The translations under genes and the position numbers were made by a program. Below, piece by piece: positions 1 through 6,180 of a DNA stretch of 64,000 nucleotides (its first letter is position 1; every line of letters begins with the position of its first letter). The stretch comes from JAKAGZ01 sp963748105 (GTDB taxonomy: Bacteria > Bacteroidota > Ignavibacteria > Ignavibacteriales > Ignavibacteriaceae): the NCBI GenBank assembly GCA_963748105.1, contig CAVVHP010000012.1, positions 1 to 64,000 of the forward strand, in the 5' to 3' direction. The notes under the pieces are model-generated. The model saw only the letters and a program-made list of their open reading frames with translations. It did not search any database and had not been told where the DNA came from.

Positions 1-695
1 TTTTTATGCGTGCTACCTTGGTTAGGTTGCGTATGCTCAAACAAATTTGTTCCGTGCTGTTTTATCTCCATCAATCAAACTATATATACTATGATTTAAA
101 GCTTGAAAATGTTCTTGTCACAACTGAAAATGACAAACCAGTAATTAAACTTATCGATCTAGGCTTTGCTCAGTTTATACCGGACACTGAAGAAATAACA
201 GTAAGAGGAACCGCTGAATATATTGCCCCTGAACTTTTAAAGAATGAAGAATTTGATCATAGGATAGATTTGTATTCCCTGGGTATCTTTCTTTATAAGA
301 TTGTATACAATAAGTTTCCATTTGAGACTAATAATGAACTTGAGATTTATAAATCCCATATCGAAAAAGAATTTACTTTCCCTTCTACTAAATATTCCGA
401 TGAATTAATTAATGTAATTAAAATACTATTGAGTAAAGATCCTGATTCCAGGTATAAAAATTCCTTAAAGGTACTTTCTGATCTTGGTATCCCAATCGAT
501 GAAGAGCTTACAAAAGACTGGTTCCCTGCCTCTGTGTTTTCAAACAGGAAAGATATATTAACAATTGTAAACACCTATTTGCAGGATAAAGATAGCGGGG
601 AAGTTTTTTCTTTGCGTGGATCGGAAGGTGCGGGTAAAACAGCTCTTATTGATGAATTATATGCCAAGTTGGACAATAGCATTTTGATAGAATGA
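1..695 (+). CDS. Ser/Thr protein kinase-ATPase-TPR protein, fragment 1 (kinase end plus P-loop), 5' partial
   Basis: The frame is open from the window edge, so the gene starts upstream; the ATG at position 6 lies inside the kinase domain. Counting from that ATG, the catalytic loop reads YYDLKLEN (Asp30, Asn35), the metal-binding motif is DLG (51-53) and the activation segment ends in APE (74-76). These are the signatures of the C-lobe of a Hanks-type kinase, with the usual HRD changed to YYD. A linker leads to a P-loop, GSEGAGKT (205-212), starting an AAA/NB-ARC-like ATPase. The frame ends at TGA 693-695, but the protein continues in the next frame without a missing segment (EDKSKKG onward from 694). 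This is therefore one gene of about 3.3 kb broken by a one-base shift. The substrate is unknown. The gene directly precedes a sigma-54 activator. Confidence 0.8.
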   Translation, partial: FMRATLVRLRMLKQICSVLFYLHQSNYIYYDLKLENVLVTTENDKPVIKLIDLGFAQFIPDTEEITVRGTAEYIAPELLKNEEFDHRIDLYSLGIFLYKIVYNKFPFETNNELEIYKSHIEKEFTFPSTKYSDELINVIKILLSKDPDSRYKNSLKVLSDLGIPIDEELTKDWFPASVFSNRKDILTIVNTYLQDKDSGEVFSLRGSEGAGKTALIDELYAKLDNSILIE

Positions 696-735
696 AGATA
701 AATCAAAAAAGGGAATTGAGTTTGTAAAACTTTTC

Positions 736-2469
736 TTGAAGAGAATGGTTTATAATCAATTTGTCTATCCGAATCTTGATGAAAATGATAAAACAAAAAT
801 TGATAGACTAATTAACGAAGTGCCTGACAATCTTGTTGATGAATTAAAATCTTTCTTTAATAAATATGCATACGGTTCAAATATAATTTTATTAATGGAT
901 GGCTTTAGCTTTTATGATGAATATACCTTGGAGGTTTTTAAAAATATATTCCCGATTCTACAGGTTAATAAGGTGAAAATTATTATTGGTGAAAATACGG
1001 ATGCAAGCATTAAGTCGGGTGTCTTGAATAACTTACGGAAAGTTAATCTCGCTCCGTTTACTGACGTTCAACTGGACGAATTTGTACAAAGAAGTTTCTT
1101 TAAAGATTTCCCAGGGGAGGAACTAAAGAGAACTATCCTTTTATACGCAGATCTTCTACCCGGTAACATTCTGAACTTTATAAAAGACAGTATTCTTTTG
1201 AAAATTATTCATTTTGATCCTGAAGGAATTACTTTCCGTGCAGATGAAAATACTGAAGAAATATTGAAGAGCTCGCATGAAGAAATTTATCAATTAAGAT
1301 TGGACAGCCTGACCAAAGAGGAACTGGAAACTGCGGAAATAATCTCTGCATTTGAAACAGCTCTGGATATAAAAAATATTTCTGTGCTGCTAAATAAAAC
1401 TACTGATAACTTAAACCGTGTATTCACAAATCTTCAGAATAAGAACATTATTCAAAAATTGAATCTTACACAGGTTCCGGTTTTTACCACAGAAGGCTTG
1501 AAAGAATTCGTCTATAACAAAATTGAGAATAAAAAAGAATTTCATTCAAAACTTGTAAAATCAATCCGAGAAAAAATTCCGAATTTTAACCGGCTGGAAT
1601 TTTCCCGACAGTTGGAACTGGCGGATGAATTTAATGAGAGCTACCTGGTTATAAAATCGGAGTTAGAGCAGGCCGAAAGAATATCAGCATATTCTTATCA
1701 AAGGGAAATATTATCGCATTTTATGGAAATTCCACTTGAGGATGATTATAAGACTGAGGTGAAATATGATCTCTGTAAAGTGTTGTTCAAAATGAGTGAT
1801 TATAAATCCAGCCTCGTACTAATTGAAGAACTTATAAAGATAATTAAGTTTGAAGATCGTTTGTTTGAACTTTCTTCAATGAAAGGCAGTTGTTTAATAG
1901 GACTTGGAAAACTTGAAGATGGAAAAGATTATTTAAATTCTATTGTTAAAGAGGTTCCGGACGAAGTGAAAAAACAAGGATTGCTTGTTGAAATTGCAAA
2001 TGTAGAATTCCAGTTGAATAAATTTGATGATGCTTCTAAATTGTGTCATGAAATTATTGAAAACGAAAAAGTTTCTGCTGCTGATAAAGGTAAATGTCTA
2101 AACTATTTGGGACTAATTGAAATATACAGGGATAATAATTTAAACGGTGCGCTTTTGCATTTTGAAAAAGCTGAAAAAATATATGAGGTAGCAGGTTTAC
2201 GTTTACGGGTTGCTCAGATGCAAATGAATTTGGGAAATATATATAACATAAAAGGTGATCACGAAATGGCTGAATCGTATTGGAATAAATCTCTGGAAGT
2301 AAATCAGTCTATAGGTAATCTGGATCAGAAAGCAAAATTATTACTTAACTTTGGTGCGTTAAATTTTTACAAATTTAATTTTGAAACGTCTATTGAATTT
2401 TATCAGCATGCGTCCTCTATATTTTTAAGTCTTGGAAATAATGTCGGGTCATGGGTTGGTTCTTACTAA
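736..2469 (+). CDS. Kinase-ATPase-TPR protein, fragment 2 (ATPase body and first TPRs), frame-disrupted
   Basis: This continues the preceding kinase after a +1 frame change. The frame is open from 691, and the TTG at 736 is only the first possible start, not a real one. It carries a Walker B-like segment (NIILLMDG, about residues 49-56), a helical ATPase lid region, and from about residue 320 a run of tetratricopeptide-like helices (for example LNYLGLIEIY and QMNLGNIYNIKGDHEMAESYW). The architecture of kinase, AAA ATPase and TPR solenoid is known from large bacterial signalling kinases of the PknK/MalT type. It ends at a stop in the middle of a TPR helix, and the matching continuation lies in the next frame from about 2450. 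It is either a decaying gene or an assembly indel. Confidence 0.75.
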   Translation: MKRMVYNQFVYPNLDENDKTKIDRLINEVPDNLVDELKSFFNKYAYGSNIILLMDGFSFYDEYTLEVFKNIFPILQVNKVKIIIGENTDASIKSGVLNNLRKVNLAPFTDVQLDEFVQRSFFKDFPGEELKRTILLYADLLPGNILNFIKDSILLKIIHFDPEGITFRADENTEEILKSSHEEIYQLRLDSLTKEELETAEIISAFETALDIKNISVLLNKTTDNLNRVFTNLQNKNIIQKLNLTQVPVFTTEGLKEFVYNKIENKKEFHSKLVKSIREKIPNFNRLEFSRQLELADEFNESYLVIKSELEQAERISAYSYQREILSHFMEIPLEDDYKTEVKYDLCKVLFKMSDYKSSLVLIEELIKIIKFEDRLFELSSMKGSCLIGLGKLEDGKDYLNSIVKEVPDEVKKQGLLVEIANVEFQLNKFDDASKLCHEIIENEKVSAADKGKCLNYLGLIEIYRDNNLNGALLHFEKAEKIYEVAGLRLRVAQMQMNLGNIYNIKGDHEMAESYWNKSLEVNQSIGNLDQKAKLLLNFGALNFYKFNFETSIEFYQHASSIFLSLGNNVGSWVGSY

Positions 2470-3265
2470 TCTTGGCGAAATTTATCTTATTATTTGTGAC
2501 TATGAAAAGGCAGTTAATGTGTTACAGGAAGCAAAAAATATTTTCGTAGTAGCTCAAAATTATAATGAGTGTCTCGAATCTTTTTTCATTTTATGCAAAA
2601 CCTATTTTGCAGTGGGTGACTTTAATGCTTTTAGCCGATTAATAAAAGAATTTCAAAATAGATTAAATCAGGGCTCAATTCTTGAAAAACATAAATATAA
2701 CTTTGAGTATCTGAAAATCCTTCAACTTTATCAAAAAAATAAGTTGGAAAAATACATCGGTGAACTTTCAAAAATAAGAGACGAATATCATAAGTTGGAG
2801 GATAAGTATAATTATTTTGAATCCACAGTAGTAATAATTAAATGCCTTCTAAAAGCAAATGAATTTAATAAAGCTAATAACGAAATTAGGAATGAAGAAT
2901 TAATTAGTATTTGTAAAGGAAATCCTTATTTTGAAGCAGAACGGCTCTATCTTTCAGGGTTATTAGCAGAGACTAAAATGGATTCAAAATTAAAACAACC
3001 TATTGAATATTATTTAGATGCTTTTGAAATTGTGAAAAATTTGGAAATAACAGAAGTCACCTGGAAAGTTTTGTATGCAGCTACTGTGTTTTATGCAAAT
3101 AGAGGCAATTTGGGAAAGGCTGGGGAATTTTTAATTTATGCGAGATCTGTTATTGATTATCTAACAGATAAACTGACTAACCCAAGGCTAATAATGGTTT
3201 ATCTAGATGTAACCGAAAGACACACAGCCCTGGAAACATTAAACCTAATAGCAGAACAAATATAA
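2432..3265 (+). CDS. Kinase-ATPase-TPR protein, fragment 3 (C-terminal TPRs), frame-disrupted
   Basis: This is the C-terminal part of the same kinase-ATPase-TPR protein. The overlap with fragment 2 (2432-2469) is where the frame changes: fragment 2 runs up to LGNNVGS and this frame picks up with GLVLTNLGEIYL, a normal TPR helix pair. The ATG at 2432 is therefore an accidental start. The remaining ~270 residues are all-helical TPR-like repeats with no catalytic motif. The stop codon is followed one base later by the ATG of the sigma-54 activator, so the two genes form a transcription unit and the kinase/TPR protein is a plausible partner or regulator of that activator. Confidence 0.7.
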   Translation: MEIMSGHGLVLTNLGEIYLIICDYEKAVNVLQEAKNIFVVAQNYNECLESFFILCKTYFAVGDFNAFSRLIKEFQNRLNQGSILEKHKYNFEYLKILQLYQKNKLEKYIGELSKIRDEYHKLEDKYNYFESTVVIIKCLLKANEFNKANNEIRNEELISICKGNPYFEAERLYLSGLLAETKMDSKLKQPIEYYLDAFEIVKNLEITEVTWKVLYAATVFYANRGNLGKAGEFLIYARSVIDYLTDKLTNPRLIMVYLDVTERHTALETLNLIAEQI

Positions 3266-3266
3266 A

Positions 3267-4643
3267 ATGTCTGAATCAAAAATAATTATCAAAATTTATT
3301 CTGATCAGGAAGATGTTTCAACAGTAGAATCTGCTATGAAGCAACTTGAATTTAAGGATCATTCGGTTGAATGGTTAATTCAATCAAAGATAGAAATAAA
3401 TCCGAATGATATCTTAATCTTTCAGATTAACAGCCCGAGCTCGAAGTTTTTGAACAGGATTCTTAAAATAAGGGAAAACATTTCCAACATTATAATATTT
3501 GTCATAAATACGAACAATGCTCTATTAGTTAGTTCACTGGCAAAACTTGGGTTTGTAGATCTTTTTGTTCTTCCCTTTGAATTATCAAAATTAAATTCCT
3601 ATCTCACAGAGATTATTATAAATAAGGCTTACCAGACCAGTAAAACTGAATCGTCCAGGTCTAATAAAGATGTTTATAATATCAAGTCAATAGTAGGGAC
3701 ATCCACAAAATTTCTAAAGGTATTAAATTTTGCAAAAAAGGTTGCTGACAAATCCGATATAAGCGTTGTAATTCTTGGGGAAACAGGAACTGGCAAAGGA
3801 TTAATTGCTCGTGTTATTCACGAGTACAGTAGGAAATCAAGCGGGCCCTTTGTTGATATAACTTGCAGCGCAATTCCTGAAAACCTAATGGAATCAGAAT
3901 TGTTTGGGTATGAGCGAGGGGCTTTTACAAACGCTAAAAGTAGAAAATATGGTTTGTTTGAATTGGCAGAAAACGGAACTCTGTTTCTGGATGAAATGGG
4001 AGATCTGAATTTAAGTATCCAGGCAAAACTTTTGCGTACTATAGAAAAAAAACTTATTAGAAGACTGGGTGGTGTTGTTGATATTCCGATAAAAGCCAGA
4101 ATAATTTCTGCAACAAATAAAAATCTTGAATCAATGATTGAAACAGGCCAGTTCAGGCGTGATCTTTATCACAGACTAAACGTTGTTTCAATTGAAATTC
4201 CTCCCCTAAGAGAAAGGGGGGATGATGTAATTTTACTCGCTAATAAGTTCATCAAAGATTTTAATCAACAGTTTGGAAAATCGGTAAAAAGAATTGAAAA
4301 GAAATTGAAAGAATTTATGATTAGTTATCCATGGCCCGGTAATATTAGAGAATTAAGAAATTCAGTTGAAAGAGCTGTGTTGCTGAGCGAAGATAATACC
4401 CTCAGGCTAAAACTTTTCTCTAATTTATCTCAAAATGTTGATGCACTGAAACAGGATAATAAGACAGGAATTTCAGCACATCCTCATTTTATAAAGATGG
4501 AAGTAAATTATACGAAAACCCAGCTTAAAGAAATTGAAAAACTCTATATCAATAGTGTTTTGGAAAAAAATGGTGGGAACAAATCAAAAGCCGCAGAATT
4601 TCTTGGAATTTCACGACCACGACTTGATCGGATCCTAAAATAA
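3267..4643 (+). CDS. Sigma-54-dependent transcriptional activator with degenerate receiver domain
   Basis: This is an NtrC-family enhancer-binding protein. Residues 1-120 have a receiver-like fold, but the usual phospho-accepting Asp is absent: the strand reads ILIFQINSP where a DxxMP motif is expected. The AAA+ domain has Walker A GETGTGKG (171-178), the sigma-54 contact loop GAFTNA (218-223, a variant of GAFTGA), Walker B LFLDEMGD (239-246), and the PWPGNIREL motif of sensor II. A Fis-type helix-turn-helix ends the protein (NGGNKSKAAEFLGISRPRL). It starts one base after the kinase/TPR stop. Its likely target is the -24/-12 promoter about 360 bp downstream. Without the acceptor Asp, activation probably occurs by protein contact or by phosphorylation at Ser/Thr; this is inference. 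Confidence 0.93.
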   Translation: MSESKIIIKIYSDQEDVSTVESAMKQLEFKDHSVEWLIQSKIEINPNDILIFQINSPSSKFLNRILKIRENISNIIIFVINTNNALLVSSLAKLGFVDLFVLPFELSKLNSYLTEIIINKAYQTSKTESSRSNKDVYNIKSIVGTSTKFLKVLNFAKKVADKSDISVVILGETGTGKGLIARVIHEYSRKSSGPFVDITCSAIPENLMESELFGYERGAFTNAKSRKYGLFELAENGTLFLDEMGDLNLSIQAKLLRTIEKKLIRRLGGVVDIPIKARIISATNKNLESMIETGQFRRDLYHRLNVVSIEIPPLRERGDDVILLANKFIKDFNQQFGKSVKRIEKKLKEFMISYPWPGNIRELRNSVERAVLLSEDNTLRLKLFSNLSQNVDALKQDNKTGISAHPHFIKMEVNYTKTQLKEIEKLYINSVLEKNGGNKSKAAEFLGISRPRLDRILK

Positions 4644-4846
4644 GTGTATCAGACTGTGTCATCATCTCAAAATTACTCACATATCAATTTCAGAAAATTT
4701 TAAAATTGCTTGAAAACAGAAGTATTTCTAATAATCTAAATCACATCCTTCTGGTATGACTGTTGTATTACTAACAGCAAGAAAATAGAATTTAGTTACT
4801 AATTTTTGGCACTGTTTTACAGACAGCATTTTTAAGCAATATACAA

Positions 4847-4882
4847 AAAATCTTTGTAAATCCTTAGAAAATCAAAGATTTT
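4847..4882. promoter_or_regulatory. Perfect 10-bp inverted repeat upstream of sigma-54 promoter
   Basis: AAAATCTTTG (4847-4856) and its exact complement CAAAGATTTT (4873-4882) are separated by 16 bases. It lies in the 420-bp gap between the activator gene and the repeat-protein gene. It could be an RNA hairpin at the end of the activator transcript or part of the upstream control region. There is no long T-run after it, so it is a poor terminator. Confidence 0.4.
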
Positions 4883-4891
4883 GCTAATAAA

Positions 4892-4910
4892 TTGTAACGT
4901 ATCGTTACAA
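4892..4910. promoter_or_regulatory. Candidate enhancer (upstream activator site), perfect palindrome
   Basis: TTGTAACG-TAT-CGTTACAA is an exact 8-bp inverted repeat with a 3-base spacer. It lies about 100 bp upstream of the -24 element at 5002. This distance and symmetry are typical of the binding sites of Fis-domain sigma-54 activators, and the activator gene is adjacent. The assignment to that activator is inference. Confidence 0.55.
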
Positions 4911-4926
4911 CCCTACCAAATTTACT

Positions 4927-4970
4927 TGGCATTTTCGGTAAATATTACTGAAAAATGCCATTTTTATTTT
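4927..4970 (+). promoter_or_regulatory. Inverted repeat with T-rich 3' side: terminator or second activator site
   Basis: TGGCATTTTCGGTAA (4927-4941) pairs with TTACTGAAAAATGCCA (4945-4960) with one bulge and a 3-base loop, and is followed by TTTTTATTTT. The structure fits a rho-independent terminator for the activator transcript. It is also symmetrical and sits 42 bp upstream of the -24 element, so it may instead be an operator. Confidence 0.5.
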
Positions 4971-5001
4971 AAAAATCACAAAATACGCAATTTTCAGCCC
5001 A

Positions 5002-5017
5002 TGGCATAGGTCTTGCA
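5002..5017 (+). promoter_or_regulatory. Sigma-54 (-24/-12) promoter of the repeat-protein gene
   Basis: TGGCATAGGTCTTGCA matches the sigma-54 consensus TGGCAY-R-N4-TTGCW at every constrained position, with the required spacing between GG and GC. Transcription would begin near 5028, leaving a leader of about 38 bases before the ATG at 5066. A short ribosome-binding site (AGGGTGAG) lies just upstream of that ATG. The neighbouring gene encodes a sigma-54 activator. Confidence 0.82.
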
Positions 5018-5065
5018 ACCACATACCTGCTTAAAAATATTTTCTATTTTCTTATAGGGTGAGTT

Positions 5066-5869
5066 ATGTGCCAAAAATTATTTTCTTCAGCATCTCTTTT
5101 CATTTTGGCTGTTTTATTTATTAGCGTGGCCGGAGTTGCTCAGACTCCATCTAACGTAGAAACAGCTTCGAGATTTCGCGCTACTAATGAAGCTGCTTCA
5201 TTGAATACTTCTTCAACTACTGAAGTAAATATCAATGCTGCCAGCGAAATTAATGCACGTGTTTTTGAGAACAATTCTTCTTCACAGCTATCAGAATTAG
5301 GAACCCGCTACGGCTGGGCAACTTCTAATTCACAGCTATCAGAATTAGGAACCCGCTACGGCTGGGCAACTTCTAATTCACAGCTATCAGAATTAGGAAC
5401 CCGCTACGGCTGGGCAACTTCTAATTCACAGCTATCAGAATTAGGAACCCGCTACGGCTGGGCAACTTCTAATTCACAGCTATCAGAATTAGGAACCCGC
5501 TACGGCTGGGCAACTTCTAATTCACAGCTATCAGAATTAGGAACCCGCTACGGCTGGGCAACTTCTAATTCACAGCTATCAGAATTAGGAACCCGCTACG
5601 GCTGGGCAACTTCTAATTCACAGCTATCAGAATTAGGAACCCGCTACGGCTGGGCAACTTCTAATTCACAGCTATCAGAATTAGGAACCCGCTACGGCTG
5701 GGCAACTTCTAATTCACAGCTATCAGAATTAGGAACCCGCTACGGCTGGGCAACTTCTAATTCACAGCTATCAGAATTAGGAACCCGCTACGGCTGGGCA
5801 ACTTCTAATTCACAGCTATCAGAATTAGGGACCCGCTACGGCTGGGCAACTTCTAGAATGCAAATCTAG
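5066..5869 (+). CDS. Secreted tandem-repeat protein, twelve 16-residue repeats
   Basis: A signal peptide occupies residues 1-25 (hydrophobic core LFILAVLFISVAG, cleavage expected at VA-Q). A 47-residue Ser/Thr/Asn/Ala-rich linker follows, then twelve tandem copies of SQLSELGTRYGWATSN (residues 73-264), with the last copy ending SRMQI. The repeat has no Cys and is rich in Gly, Ser, Asn and aromatic residues. No known family is recognised. Possible roles are a surface fibre or amyloid-like adhesin, a matrix protein, or a precursor releasing many copies of one peptide. The gene stands alone between a sigma-54 promoter and a strong terminator, so it is a single regulated unit. Function is unknown; secretion and sigma-54 control are well supported. 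Confidence 0.9.
   Translation: MCQKLFSSASLFILAVLFISVAGVAQTPSNVETASRFRATNEAASLNTSSTTEVNINAASEINARVFENNSSSQLSELGTRYGWATSNSQLSELGTRYGWATSNSQLSELGTRYGWATSNSQLSELGTRYGWATSNSQLSELGTRYGWATSNSQLSELGTRYGWATSNSQLSELGTRYGWATSNSQLSELGTRYGWATSNSQLSELGTRYGWATSNSQLSELGTRYGWATSNSQLSELGTRYGWATSNSQLSELGTRYGWATSRMQI
5282..5857 (+). repeat. 48-bp perfect tandem repeat, 12 copies
   Basis: Twelve head-to-tail 48-bp units encode the 16-residue repeat. By eye the first eleven are identical in sequence and the twelfth differs by one silent change (GGA to GGG in the Gly codon) plus the variant end. The absence of silent drift means recent expansion or active homogenisation, and copy number is probably unstable between strains. 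Confidence 0.92.
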
Positions 5870-5954
5870 TATAGAATTTTAATTCTCATAATTAAAAATT
5901 AATGTGAGATTGATTAAAATAATAGATATTTAATTTCAGAAATATTTGTAAATT

Positions 5955-5983
5955 AAAGTCCCGTTGTTAGCGGGACTTTTTTA
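5955..5983 (+). terminator. Rho-independent terminator of the repeat-protein gene
   Basis: AAGTCCCG (5956-5963), loop TTGTTAG, CGGGACTT (5971-5978), then a run of T. It is a GC-rich stem with a canonical U-tract, 90 bases after the stop codon. Confidence 0.85.
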
Positions 5984-6180
5984 TTATTAATGATTTTTGT
6001 GAAAAATTGAATCTTCCCCCATAATAAAAAGAAAATCAATAATCCAAAGCAGATTTCCAACTTATTTTATATTCTTTTTTTTATTTTTCTTTTTATCCAA
6101 AGTCTTATGCACAATCAAATTGGTACGAAGCTGAAAGTAAGCATTTTAAGGTAATTTACAGGCAAAACGATTCATCATTA

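Noticed and set aside
680..700. Programmed +1 frameshift in the kinase gene
   Set aside because: The site reads GAA-TGA-A, without a CUU-U slippery codon or an internal Shine-Dalgarno as in prfB, and a second shift exists downstream, so damage or error is more likely.
4806..4822. Second sigma-54 promoter
   Set aside because: TTGGCACTGTTTTACA has a -24-like TGGCAC but no GC at the -12 position and the spacing is one base short.
5282..5857. CRISPR array
   Set aside because: The 48-bp units are head-to-tail with no spacers, and they encode an in-frame protein repeat.
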